Positions 11,401-20,600 of a DNA stretch of 53,199 bases are shown here, piece by piece. The notes below the pieces were generated by a model. It was not told the origin of the DNA and did no database searches. It worked only from the letters and a program-made list of their open reading frames with translations. The DNA is taken from positions 1-53,199 of the IMG/VR virus record IMGVR_UViG_3300025668_000008; one strand, given 5' to 3'. Within the stretch, counting starts at the first letter, position 1. Each line of letters opens with the position of its first letter. This stretch comes from a virus. The translations under genes and the position numbers were made by a program.

Positions 11401-13099
11401 ATATTCTGCACCTCCACAACAGGGTGCTACATTTGAAGGATATATTTACGTTGGTTCTAATGATGACTTTGAAGAAATTGACGTTGATCCTCCAGTAGAA
11501 AGAGGAGATATTATCCTACAAGGGAATGAAAGAAGACCTAGAGAAGTAAACTTAATCGTTAGTGCTGATAAACTTTCAGTAGGATCTTCTTTTGGGCAGA
11601 TTAATAACGTTCCTAATGCATCTAAACCTCAACTTAATGATGGCACTCAAGGATATTGGTTTACTGATCTGGTTCAATCTGCTGATGTACGAGAAACTTT
11701 ACGAGTAAGAAGATCATTACGATCTAAAATTTTAAGAATTGATGAATCTCAATATCCTATTACGCAATCAACTTTATTAACTGCACCAATTGATGAAATA
11801 GATATTTCAAATATTTCAGATAGTTTGCCTGTAAGTACGGATTTAAACTCATTTATGTCAGTGATGCTTGCTGCAAATGATAAATTTCCAATCCGTAAAT
11901 TAAATTGTATATATTCTGACTTTGGTGCTAGACAACCCACGGAAACAACTGATTATGATTTTACACCATCACAAATTGATCTTTCTGATGATACTTTCCA
12001 ATTAACGACTAATACTGGAGTTTATGATAGTCATTCTTTAGTTACAGGAACTACTGTCACTTACAGTAATCAAACAAACACTTCTCACCCTCCATTAGTT
12101 AATGGAAATACTTATTATGTTTATGTTGTAGATCAGCATAAAATTAAATTAGCAACAAATAAATCTAATTTAAATAATGGAACTTATGTAAATATTACGT
12201 CAACTGAGACAGGCACTCATAGATTTTCAGGTAAAGATGTTGATACCATCACCAATTTGACTGTTGGTTTTGATTTAAAATTTGATCAAATTATTAGATT
12301 AGATTCATCCGCATCTACAGATAGTTATGAAACACTTGTCACCGCTCCTACTGGTAAAATGGGTTCTTTATCTATTACTGAACAAGGAACTGGATTTCCA
12401 AATGGAACTACAAATGCCGTAAATATTATTTCATTACAAAATCTTAGCAGTTTTGTATTTGCGGGTGGTAATAATTATACTGATGGCGTATATACCAACG
12501 TTCAATTAACTGGCGGAAGCGGTACTGGTGCCAAAGCAGATATTGAAGTCACTAACAATTCTGTTACTAAAGTAAATATTACTTCTACTGGATCTAATAG
12601 TTACAGTGATGGTGATGTTTTAAGTGCCATTATTCCTAATGGTAGTGGTTTTTCATATACATTGGGAACTGATATTGATGGTTCTGGTACGGATGGCACT
12701 GTTAATGTTACAGTATCTTCTGGTGTTGTAACGTCTATAACTGTTGTAAATAGAGGATCTGATTATATTGATGGTCAAATTGTTGGCATTAGTGGATTTT
12801 TCAATGTAAAATTAAAAATTAGTCAAATTGATAATGTAATTTATTATGATAATGCTAGTAAAACAGCACAAATAATTAACTATGTTGCCGACGAAACTCT
12901 TCCCGGTTCGTCTTCTACGACTAGATACTTATATGTAAAACTTGATGATCCACAATTTCCAATCACAACCTATGCATCTAATAATGCTATGGGTACTGTT
13001 ACTAATGTGAAAAATACTAGTTACCAAGTACTGGATGACGATTTGATGATTGATTATCAAAAATTATCATATAATGATGATTTTATATATGATTTCTAA
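2498..13099 (+). CDS. Giant gp7-position baseplate wedge/structural protein (3533 aa)
   Basis: This is the longest frame of the window and takes the place of T4 gp7 (1032 residues), the wedge initiator, between gp6 and gp8. The first 300 residues look like a T4-type baseplate N-terminus, including FY-x-SKGT-x-K at about residues 203-209 and a following aromatic helix. The rest is modular: GxGY repeats (from about residue 668 and again near 1150, 1430, 1720-1860 and 3290-3430), a YHYH-like domain (955-1075), short 'INxEx(M/I)xV...RG' segments, and six VDGxxQ-type repeats (about 2190-3000). No transmembrane or signal segment is seen. Homology to gp7 itself rests on the N-terminus and gene order, so 'gp7-like' is an inference. 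It could instead be a fibre-network protein fused to a wedge-binding N-terminus. The frame is uninterrupted and codon use looks even, so a sequencing fusion is unlikely. Confidence 0.75.
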   Translation: MFNDLKVSSSIDSQVSNYFSSEYPTFVSFLKEYYAFLETNSNPLDILGNIEKLINIDTYTSVTPYAILSVSIDANDTEIEVYEDVNFPPIDGLLKIEDEVILYKTRSVKTVNGQKRTVFSGCTRGYTYNDLDVEGVLTPNIVTVAVAHDVNNNIKVYNQAFVYILYILEKIREQYLVDFPKQALEKNLENVNVDTIIKRIRDFYISKGTPKAISFYFKFLYQENADIINYRDLLMASSDATYQNKEIVRIETLDNYPLSLLADRGCILVQGTEQFPVQTVENVFSFASQVFELEITNGRNLIPTLFTKITTAFRIVDDIAYVYVDSTYSFSREGTIRIGDKIYTYFDKEFNYFILRVSENPTLLINTNDYVYDVATLARVKELNSEVIEGSYFIIYAGVKSFEIIENSTYYQEGDLGFVTNLIDENNLAVSNWTFNDKTPIYLNQDIVAGITQIYTDPESIYVYSSSIPFYDINPNGNFLANNNLKIVDSSLFKKIPKEFNKAVDTLQEDTVPNSVVGILRDGTYIHNWKSEERIINGKIINIDIVNSGDNFSINNPPVLKIESPFIDSIGDISVTSSTTIPSQANQEYLVDGSSIVGTEARFKIVRNASGSLLSVKVVDTLSGNNYEVGSSITIDGSDVGGVSEDDDIVLEVIAIWSGTQAEAEMVVSGRVTEVYIKDGGQGYPSNTTFINVVKQPTDTVFSGDNFRDAVLAPIVVDGTITKVRIIDAGVGYTEQPTIEVTPSVNTNLATGDKTADIELQIGGPVTDVAITNSGEGYRNNPSIDIVRGLGASGILSVDEGVITSASIITGGSEYNSRPIVRVVDLSPTPGFGAILLAEWDSSSKQVQGIKILNGGIGYDEINTSIEIFEPGEDLILNTVAKFYTKVNNTNPNLSNLIKLDSGAYYSQKGITIDDQGNEIVLSEYSILTAPLKLQLTNQVTQQIENTNLSDANVHSPLIGWALDGAPIYGPYGYSNPLDDKSDPAKMRSGYKLLSQNNLEPERKANRNNGGLNTDYSYGEFEQDFEWTARNADLDKNNGRFCKTPEYPNGVYAYFMTAKTNPNVSQPEEGFPYFIGPKFAGNVYTEFNNQQFVNIESIPNLRRYLDFRSTIAPKPIDPGFFEVSSIPSSAEASLDFIDIITPGSGYKFGDVLNFNNEGTDGSDAAGFVSVLSGKLITSVTKATYDYLEYKTELGTFNVGDQIKSLEGFTATIYSVDSANQNLYLSNVSGDIPNPENRDSFYNTSLTFDTQSVSELVGPDITQPVVPATLKLALLNETSGIKINQTTFLIDNFNSSTTINDFAPSSGNPVYIQINSEIMKVIAVQGTNRLLVSRGINSVPSVHINNSNVTILSSVEVYDSSKYSIGDYIQINSEKMRVIDTVIEKNVDNEVVAVRIDDTTGTQGGIQYYLYFNGYIQNNAGDTATVVSLNGDGDIEDITFTPGAENYISNPIVYLSTNSSYSGTSVNDAPPNIVNSVSLIATTYKHTLIVERAALATVLADHNPRTEVQRLFFSAAETLKYEENRIVTKLNSSDNGLVINDFVSISASTENEESFEVYQPLNQQLRLSTNVAFNGEYPNGLTLYENSKYIFNVLYTNANYQNIEVRFFTPGIATRKEYFDIKIEKEFNTSGKLTKFVLIPDDSDLSKINMEVKNIANDSITVISLTILSEPINGSYNVINSGSSFFEVYSEQDPDPENVLLGQYNSSKISYTTTSKTASGPIERVTLTNNGVNYQQVPEINSIITVDGEGAILEAVSEKVGTIRSVKAINSGYGYNPDPTQKPTLIFPVIAKLKNNFTVDSVVINDPGEGYLFSPRMKVVGGGLQDDSVNHARFSSDINSRIISNVNVLNRGTRYSSAPTLTAEKYYYISNISGSDINFNINFKQFFQEGDPFRVRAYYFADANDQANQVYSFIESTTFYAFLGNVSLKAREQGGNVNLSVLDPTYWLGEDIATIITTTGVYYEAVNFARNAQFNILIKKSPYSAGEKVNIIRNLGGITTSIGSGEISNINGWQENNSILRITGITTKIQTEDEIIGVNTLAVGVVDQIFSVETSAVLDSIVQTQKQFIDDGSFLGSNALKIQDSKRYQKFAYQVGVQTPFVNWKENYENALHPAGYKIFSKTEVISPDLGQITKSQDTIGTVGTTSAELAQLRRKYNFLVAKNENIFDSVIVENKLLTDVLNIKTSIVGVFEDISDQFDGVETLFELKVIDPVTPRKNGNPNYINDYQVNQMVVLLDNIIQTYGTSWEIIDADKVIDFNAQQLSGDPMPDGEVLRYRQFNESNSIYTMNQTSIANNSVFNLNQTDGSVWPAGVFASIDKDEYLVFVDGIVQRNDNFAVSAGGGTPTITFTDDDVSNTPIVLPVGTQISVRQSNSFIKNELYTGSGGVFTPGSVSVGTPVVLSNKTSGPASKQDYFVFVDGVLISPDDYSLDGNKDILFDYGFNYDTLIVLIDTNGVSLSELYHGISATKYVYKIEDGQLEVPIGFVIKPEQYIIDISGVVQTPHIVYNTRSSGVRKIRFFEPPTRYIIPDVASDRTEIGRQFIGFLYERLDPQGDTTTPNYQFDDVSISRIHVKEGYDNFITGDYINTSTSSAVIKRKEENVIIKSVSLGSSGSLASGATADITISSTLKVYVGDRVFFNSAFGLTSENNDELEITAINGNVITLTNISSSALPLYNVPTSGTIRFIHRELVVIDIATTEADRDDAFVDTDVLESGIVSSLRTGVQTLTNEPFAALVADTEITVDDASGFTTNDYLLINEVEIVKITNISTNTLTVDRSQLSTSAVLHPDGVVVEKITPYTLTVKSFVRGFDNDKTIFKLLENGAPVNIGTDKDIFVIVNGILQKKGGNNSYVINILGTAPNQYSVLSFTEAPPEGAPLNVFYLGEVKPLKDMSVLFNGTDRAFNLINPTNDEVFSLIAKSRPAANISANLIIFIDGSLQIPSTEEAGRVPAYPNSLVSYKLFGSIVEYSAPPQQGATFEGYIYVGSNDDFEEIDVDPPVERGDIILQGNERRPREVNLIVSADKLSVGSSFGQINNVPNASKPQLNDGTQGYWFTDLVQSADVRETLRVRRSLRSKILRIDESQYPITQSTLLTAPIDEIDISNISDSLPVSTDLNSFMSVMLAANDKFPIRKLNCIYSDFGARQPTETTDYDFTPSQIDLSDDTFQLTTNTGVYDSHSLVTGTTVTYSNQTNTSHPPLVNGNTYYVYVVDQHKIKLATNKSNLNNGTYVNITSTETGTHRFSGKDVDTITNLTVGFDLKFDQIIRLDSSASTDSYETLVTAPTGKMGSLSITEQGTGFPNGTTNAVNIISLQNLSSFVFAGGNNYTDGVYTNVQLTGGSGTGAKADIEVTNNSVTKVNITSTGSNSYSDGDVLSAIIPNGSGFSYTLGTDIDGSGTDGTVNVTVSSGVVTSITVVNRGSDYIDGQIVGISGFFNVKLKISQIDNVIYYDNASKTAQIINYVADETLPGSSSTTRYLYVKLDDPQFPITTYASNNAMGTVTNVKNTSYQVLDDDLMIDYQKLSYNDDFIYDF
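5360..5740 (+). other. YHYH-like domain inside the gp7-position protein
   Basis: Residues 955-1075 contain the core signature of the YHYH protein family. It begins with H-S-P-L-I-G-W-A-L-D-G-A-P-I-Y-G-P-Y-G-Y (residues 955-974). Further on come N-G-R-F-C (C1042), T-P-E-Y-P-N-G (1044-1050), V-Y-A-Y-F and P-Y-F-I-G-P. The family has no agreed biochemical function that I know of. The eponymous Y-H-Y-H tetrapeptide, normally just upstream of the L-I-G-x-A-x-D-G block, is absent; only H955 remains. It lies between two GxGY-repeat blocks, as an inserted module would. Confidence 0.75.
9060..11490 (+). repeat. Six VDGxxQ-type beta repeats in the gp7-position protein
   Basis: Residues about 2190-3000 contain six divergent copies of a unit of roughly 80-150 residues. 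Each unit has a start like 'G-x-x-x-x-F-x-L', a strand with '(V/I)-(V/D/N)-(D/N/S)-G-x-(V/L)-Q', then 'I-x-F-x-x-(A/P)-P' and a closing strand. Clear copies are VFVDGIVQ (near 9470), VFVDGVLI (near 9750), IDISGVVQ (near 9990), VIVNGILQ (near 11010) and IFIDGSLQ (near 11300), with LLDNIIQ (near 9205) as the most diverged. Such repeats are widespread in phage fibre and baseplate proteins. Their exact function is unknown. Confidence 0.7.
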
Positions 13100-13103
13100 C
13101 CCC

Positions 13104-13111
13104 TATAAATA
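13104..13111 (+). promoter_or_regulatory. T4-type late promoter motif TATAAATA before gp8
   Basis: A perfect TATAAATA lies in the 31-base gap between the gp7-position gene and gp8, ending 19 bases before the gp8 ATG. In T4 the late promoter is essentially this -10 element, read by sigma gp55 with gp33 and the sliding clamp. An AAAGGA ribosome site follows directly. Confidence 0.7.
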
Positions 13112-13130
13112 AAAGGAAACCGTTCAAGCG

Positions 13131-14606
13131 ATGGCAGCGATACTTACTGATAAATTTAGGGTTCTACTTGCCGAAAGGTTTAAAGAACGTGTCACTCTGG
13201 ATGAAAGCAATTCTAGTAAAACTGGATTGTGGTTATTTTTTGCACGACCTAGAGAATGGACAGATTATCTTGGTAATCCAGTAAACCAACCAGAAAGTCC
13301 TGTAGATAATCAGGAAACTGAATTTGAAATTTTTGATTATATCATTGGATTAAAAAAAGTTCCACCTTCCGAAGTGAGGCAGGTAATTAGAAATAATAAG
13401 TGGACTAGTGGTCAAGTATATGATTACTTTAGACATGATTATGGTTCTGTTGTAGATAGAACTCAAAATAACGGAAACACTATTGTATACCAGACAGGTG
13501 TTTCTAATGAAGCAAAACTTTATGAAACCAATCATTATGTAGTTACTTCTGAATATAAAGTTTATAAGTGTTTAGATAACTCCAGTGATTCTGCATCGAC
13601 TGTAGAACCTTCATCTACTTCACAATCTCCATTTATACTTGGTGATGGATATACTTGGAAGTATATGTTTACTGTTAATGCAAGTGATTTTGAAAAATTT
13701 AAAAGTGATGAATATATTCCTGTTCCAGAAATTTCAGAAGTTACTAATAGGATTAATGCTAGTAGTAACTATGGTGGAGCAATTTATAAAGTAAATATTA
13801 AAACACCTGGAAGTGGTTATAGTACTGGAGATGTATTTAATATCATTGGTGATGGTACAAATGGTCAGGTAAGAGTAACTACAGTAAGTTCTTCTGGTGG
13901 AATTACTGGATTAAAAATTGTTAATCCAGGAACTGGTTATACTTATGGACAAATTGATTCTACTCTTATTGTAAACAGTCAAAATACTGAGCAATCAGGA
14001 ACTGGAACTGGTGCAGCATTAACCCCAATTATTTCATCAAAAGAAGGTGTTGCGGTAGATTTTGCAAAAGAACTTGGTGCAAACCGAATTGTTCTTCATG
14101 CTAGATTAGAACCAGACGATTTTGTATTTAAGAATGACTTTACTGTTGTTGGAATAATTATGAACCCCCAATTTACGGGGAGTCCAACAAGTACAGCAAT
14201 TGGTACTCACGTACTAACATTAGATGCTGAACTTCCTGGTGTAAATGATCCTACTAGTTTAGAAGATGACCAAATTAGAGTTACCGGTGGAGCAGTTGGT
14301 GATCCAGTAGCAACTGGTTCTGTTGTTCATTATGAAGATGATGGTGTTGTTAGGAAAATTTATTTCATACAAGAAAATGTATTAAATTATGGATTAGATT
14401 CAAGAGGTGTGAGAACATCTTTTGAGAGAAATAATCCTATTGCTATTGGTTCAAGTATAACTGGATTAATCGCAGATCAAGTGGATGCAGTATCTGCCCC
14501 TCAACTAGTTAGAGGGTCTGGAGATATCATCTACATAGATAATAGGAATAAAATTTCCAGAGCAGACGATCAGACCGAAGATTTCAAAATTATTTTAGAG
14601 TTCTAA
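13131..14606 (+). CDS. 8: gp8-like baseplate wedge subunit
   Basis: This 491-residue protein aligns by eye with T4 gp8 (334 residues) at both ends. The N-terminal part has L-W-L-F-F-A-R-P-R-E-W, where T4 has a similar F-G-R-S-x-P-W. The middle has G-D-G-Y-T-W-K-Y-M-F, where T4 has GDGYVWEYLF. The C-terminus ends with GDIIYIDNR...DQTEDFKI, where T4 has GEMIYMENR...DQTEEINI. gp8 dimers join the wedge by binding the gp7/gp10 scaffold. The extra length comes largely from an insertion at about residues 220-300 that carries two GxGY repeats, the same module seen in the flanking giant proteins. A TATAAATA late promoter motif and an AGGA ribosome site precede the gene. Confidence 0.92.
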   Translation: MAAILTDKFRVLLAERFKERVTLDESNSSKTGLWLFFARPREWTDYLGNPVNQPESPVDNQETEFEIFDYIIGLKKVPPSEVRQVIRNNKWTSGQVYDYFRHDYGSVVDRTQNNGNTIVYQTGVSNEAKLYETNHYVVTSEYKVYKCLDNSSDSASTVEPSSTSQSPFILGDGYTWKYMFTVNASDFEKFKSDEYIPVPEISEVTNRINASSNYGGAIYKVNIKTPGSGYSTGDVFNIIGDGTNGQVRVTTVSSSGGITGLKIVNPGTGYTYGQIDSTLIVNSQNTEQSGTGTGAALTPIISSKEGVAVDFAKELGANRIVLHARLEPDDFVFKNDFTVVGIIMNPQFTGSPTSTAIGTHVLTLDAELPGVNDPTSLEDDQIRVTGGAVGDPVATGSVVHYEDDGVVRKIYFIQENVLNYGLDSRGVRTSFERNNPIAIGSSITGLIADQVDAVSAPQLVRGSGDIIYIDNRNKISRADDQTEDFKIILEF

Positions 14607-14609
14607 AAG

Positions 14610-17600
14610 ATGCCCCAGTCAACTAATCTGAATACTCCTCCATACTTTGAGGATTTCAATTCTGACGATAATTTTCATAAAGTACTTTTTCGTCCTGGGT
14701 TTCCTCTTCAGGCGAGAGAATTAACGTCATTGCAATCTATTTTACAGGATCAGATTGAAAAATTTGGTTCTAGTATTTACAAGGATGGCGCAATGGTCAT
14801 TCCTGGACAGGTTGGATATGACTTAAAATACAATGCAATTTTAATTGAAGATGAATACTTTGGTATTCAATCAAACACTTTAGTTTCCAATAAAAATGCA
14901 GACGGAACTCCTGTTGTTGTTGGTAAAACTATTAGAGGAAATACTTCTGGAGTAAAAGCAAAAATTGTTAACGCTTTATCTTCAGACCAATCTGAAAAAG
15001 GTAAAGCAACTCTTTATATTAAATATATCAATGCTGGTAATACTCCTGTAGATGGTGTTCAATATACCACATTTCAAGATGATGAAATTCTTCTGACGGA
15101 AGAAACTTTTTCTTTAGGAACAACTGTAATTCAGGAAAATACTGACTTTGCTAAATGTGTTACTTCACAAGCAACTTTTGTAGGATCTTCAGCAAAAATT
15201 ACTGCAGGTATTTATTTCATTAAAGGTAATTTTGTAACTGTACCTGGGCAAGAAGTCATTCTGGATCAATTTGGTGTAACACCATCATATAGAGTTGGAC
15301 TACAAGTTTTAGAAGAAATTATCACTCCAGAAATTGATAATTCTTTAAATGATCCCTCACAGGGATACTCTAACTATTCTGCTCCTGGAGCACATAGATT
15401 AAAATTTAGAACAATATTAACTAAAAAAGCATTAGATGATACTACTGTTATCAATTTTATTGAACTGCTTAAACTTGAAGAAGGTAAGTGTCAAGAAATT
15501 GTAAGTACTTCTAAAGCACAAATTGCTGCTACTTTAGAAGATACCCTTGCTAGGAGAACTTTTGATGAATCTGGAGATTATGAAGTAACTCCATATGAGT
15601 TCTCTACTCAAGAATGTTTAGACAATGGTAGAAATAATGGGGTATTTGAAATTAATCAGCAAACTGATAATGATGTATTGGCGTCGGATGATCTATTTGA
15701 AATTGTTGCTTCTCCTGGCAAATCTTATGTTCGTGGATATGAAATTGAAACTATTGCAAACACCTATGTAGATATTGAAAAACCAAGAACTACAGAGGAA
15801 CAAAATAATAGAACTATTTCTACAGATGGTAGAGGTGTTAGATTTAATTTGGAACCTAATCTGAAGGTTTCACAACCAGATCTTTCATCAGTTCTTGGTG
15901 ATGTCAATAGAACAATATATTTAAAAGAAGATGTATCTACTGTTATTGGATATGCAAGTTTAATTAATTATGTCCAAAATAGTAGTGACAATTATATTAG
16001 TTTGTCAAATATTGTCATTACTACAGCAAGTAAGAAAATAAAAGATGTAACTATTTTAGGAGTTGGTGCAGCAACAGGCAATGATTATAATTTAACTGTT
16101 CAGGCAGGTGCTAGCAAAATTACTGGTCAATTTAGTCCATCATTCTTTGAGGTATATGGAGATAATGATATTAAGGCAATTACTGATCTTAAAGTACAAG
16201 ATGTACTGACTCATTACACCGGCACTACTACTGGAAATGATATTTCAGTTGATGGGGAATATTATTCAACATCTGCCGGTGATTATACTATCAGATTGTC
16301 TGGTGAAAATACGGAAACATTAGCACTAACAATTAATTCTGTTACTGCCGGTACTTTAACTGCTACTGTTACTGGAAGATCTGGTAGTGGTAATGTAGCA
16401 TTTACTTTAATTGGTCCTCAAAAAATTAGTGAACCTAATGTTACTTTATCTTCTTTACAGAAGATGAGAATTCTTAAATTAGAAAATCTTTCTGGCAGCA
16501 AGTATGATGTTGATGCTGAAATTCTTCGTCTAGGTTTAACCCGTGTACGTAAAGTTCATGCAATTTATAATACAGACACTATAGAAGAGGCAATTCCAGA
16601 ACTCACTTTAGAAAGTGGTAGCGGAACATTTGAGGTTGGTGCTATTATTGAAGGTGTAAGTAGTGGTGCTAAAGCACGTATTTTAAGGCAAAATGGAACT
16701 GCTGTTAATTTTACTTACATTGGAAAAATTAGATTTGTAGTAACGGAAGAGATTAAATCAAAAGAAACAGGTCTTGTTAGAAGAATTAATTCTATTGATA
16801 ATAATGGTGCCATTAACATTAAAAAAAGATATAAGTTTAGAGATGGTCAAAGTGCCCAGTCATTTAATTGGTCATACTTAAAGAAAAGATCTTCTGCCAG
16901 TAAAATAAATGGCACCCTATGGGTTGTATTAGATTGGTTCAAAGATGAAGTGCCGGGTAAATTTTATACAGTCAATTCTTATTATGATGCAGATTATAAA
17001 GAAATTCCTTACTACCCTATTAGAGGGGAGAGAATTTATCTCAGTAACTTGATTGATTGGAGAACTAATCAATCAAATATTCTTTCTAATGATGGATCCT
17101 ACGATAGTCCATTCGCTATCAATGCATCTGATATTGCAGCATCTACAACTTTAGAAGATTTTGAAAATAGAAACTATAATTTTAATTCATATCTCACACC
17201 ATCGGGAACTACTGATGGAGACATTGAATATTACTTAGGTAGAATTGACGATCTTTACCTAGACAAAAATGGTAAATTTATTAATAAGCAAGGTATTCCA
17301 TCATTAGTGCCCGAAGAACCTGAAGAATCTTTAGCAAATGCTATGAAGGTTGGTCAAATTACCATGCCTGCATATGTCAGAAATCTTAATAAGGTAACGT
17401 TTAAAAGGTCTACTAATAGACGTTATACCATGAAAGATATTGGTAAACTAGAGGATAGAATTGATAACGTTGAATATTATACTCAATTAAGTTTACTTGA
17501 GAGTGATACTGCTAATTTGTTTATTAGTGATGCTAACGGATTAAACCGTTTAAAGAATGGATTCCTTGTTGACAATTTCACATCACATGATATTGGCGAT

Positions 17601-20600
17601 CCATTACATCCAAACTATAATTGTGCTATTGATTCTGCATTTGGTGAACTTAGACCTCAACATTATACAACTAATGTATCTTTAGTTTATAAGGAAGAAC
17701 CAACTAATTACATTAAGGGTGATCTCTTAATGCTTGATTATACTGACAAATTGTTAGTTGAACAACCTTATGCTGCAGTTTCTGAAAATGTAAACCCATT
17801 TGCTGTTGTGTCTTGGGTAGGGTTAATGAATATATTTCCAGCATCTGATGACTGGATTGATGAGAAAAGATTGCCTGAAACTCTTACACCAGTTGAAGGT
17901 GATTTCACAGCAACATTAATGCAAATGGGTGCTGATCCAAATAGTGGATTTGCTCCAGTACAATGGAATGCATGGAGAACTCAATGGTCTAGCACTAGTA
18001 GTTCATCTAGCACTCGTAGGGAAAGTAGAAATCAAGCTCCATGGGTTAGAAATGTCACTAGAACTAGTTCTTCTACTACAACTGCTCAATCTAGAACTGG
18101 AATTAGAACGAGAGTTACACCAAGACAAGATAGAAGAGTTCTTGGCGATAGAGTCGTAGACACTACGTTCTCCAGATGGAAGAGATCTAGAAACTTCTCA
18201 GCAACTGCATATAGATTAAAACCAAATGTAAGAGTATATGCATTTATGGAAGGTAGAAATATTTCTACTTATACCACTCCAAAAATTATTGAAATTCAAA
18301 TGCGTAGTAGCACTGCTTTTGATAAAAATGAAGATATTGCACTTTCAGGAAGAAGAAGAGGTAGAAAATTTAGATGTAAGTTAGGTGGACCGAAAGGTGG
18401 AATTGCTAAACTTAACAAACCTTATAGTGTAGATCCATATACAGGAAATCCTATTACTATTAACGATTATAATACCTCTTCAACATTCCTGAATTTAAAT
18501 ATTGCATCTATGCAACAATTATCAGGATCAAACTATGGTGGTTACCTAATTGAAGGTGATATCATTATTGGTCTTACATCTGGTGCAACTGCAAAGGTCA
18601 CTAAAAAACACTTTATTGCAGATGAAAAAGGCAATTTACGTACTAGCACTTTTATTCCAGATCCCTCAGGCGATGGCAATCCTAGGTGGAAGACAGGAGA
18701 TTCTGTAGTTAGATTTACAGATAGTCCTACCAACTCTATGATTCCTGGCGTTGTTGATAGTTCTGCTGAAAATACTTATAGTGCAAGAGGAACAATTCTT
18801 ACAAAGCAGCAAGATACGCTTCTCGTTAGAAATGCAGATGTTACTAGGGATGTTGTAACTGATAGTAGAATTATTTCTTCTAGTAGAACTAGTACTAGGG
18901 CAGGTGGTTGGTTTGACCCTCTTGCACAATCATTCTTAGTTGAAGAGCAAGGTGGATGTTTTATTTCTAAAATTGACGTATATTTTAGAACCAAAGATTC
19001 CAATCTTCCAGTAACAATGCAAATTCGCGAAATGGTGAATGGTTATCCATCTCCAACAGTTCTTGCTACCGAAAACAAAGATCCTTCTGATGTCAATCTA
19101 TCTGATGATGCTAAAACAAATACCACTTTTGTATTTGAAACTCCTGTGTATTTGGCAGAAAGAAAAGAGTATTGTTTTGTACTCTTAACATCTTCAGTTG
19201 AATATAATGTTTGGTTGTCTGAAATGGGTAAAGATGATTTGAATGGTGAAAGAATCTCCAAACAACCCTATGCAGGTGTTTTGTTTAAATCTCAAAATGC
19301 ATCTACTTGGACTACTGCTGAATATCAGGATATGAAGTTCAAGATCTTTAGATGTAAATTTAAAACAAATGAAACTCCAACAATTGATTTTGTTGCTGAT
19401 AATAGTGGAAACCTTTTCTATAGAGAACTTAGAGAAGATCCTATCGAACTTACCGTTAATGAGAGTGGCACATCACGCGGATATCTAAAAGTCAATCATA
19501 AAAATCATGGTCTTCATGACGAGTCCTCTTTTGTAGAACTTAGAGGTGTTTCTAGTGGTATTCAAACATCACTTGCTGCGAATTGGAGTGGTTCAACTGC
19601 TCAGGCAATTTCATTAACAGATACGTCTGGAACTGATGCAGTTAGAACCCTATTTACTGCGGGATCACCAGAAATGATCTTTGACTCTGGTTCTAGTCCT
19701 ACTAGAAATGGTATTCTTGGAGCAACTCCAAGTGCTGTAAATCCAGGTTATATTTCTATTGGAGGATATGTCTATTCTTACGATCCTAATGCAGTTGGTA
19801 CTGTAACTTCAGGTGAATTTGACATTCCATTACTTTCAAAAATTACTGAAGATAATGTACCTTCAGGTGGATTCAAAAGTAATGATGAGTGGGAAGTAGA
19901 ATTGTATGTTAAAAATGGTATCCCACTTACTTTGATTAACAAAATTCATCAAAATTTAAAATTTATTACTCTTGATAGTTATCAACTTGATTTTAATTCT
20001 TATAGAAGAAATATTGATGCTGATAATGTAACTTTTGGTGGGGATGAAGTAACTGCAAGTACTAACTTACAGTACACATCATTTATGCCTACAATTGCAT
20101 TTAAAGAACTTCCAGGAACATCTGTTGTTAGTAATTTTAAAGGAACTTCAGGAACTTCAATCGGAGATGGTGAATATTCTTTACCCACTCCAAATGTAAA
20201 AAATTGGTATAGAGATTCATATAAGAAAGATTCAAATTACAAGCAAGTTCGTATTAATGAAAATAATTACGTAAATCGACCAAAAGTTATTGCATCTTTG
20301 ATTAATGAGCAGAGGCAAATGTCTAATGCTAATTCGTTTGATTTTAGAATTAAATTAAGTAGTGAATCCGACAATTTGAGTCCTGTAATTGATACAGATA
20401 GAGTTAGTTTAATTACTACAAATAATAGAATTGATAATTTTGATGGATCCACTCGAAGTGCATTTTTTGCAGATAACTTAAGTGCCAATTATACTATTGG
20501 TGAATCTGCAGAAGAAGATTTTAATTCTGCAATTTATATTACTAAACTTGTTACTCTTGCTCAAGAGTGTACTTCTTTGAAAGTTATTCTTTCTGCATTT

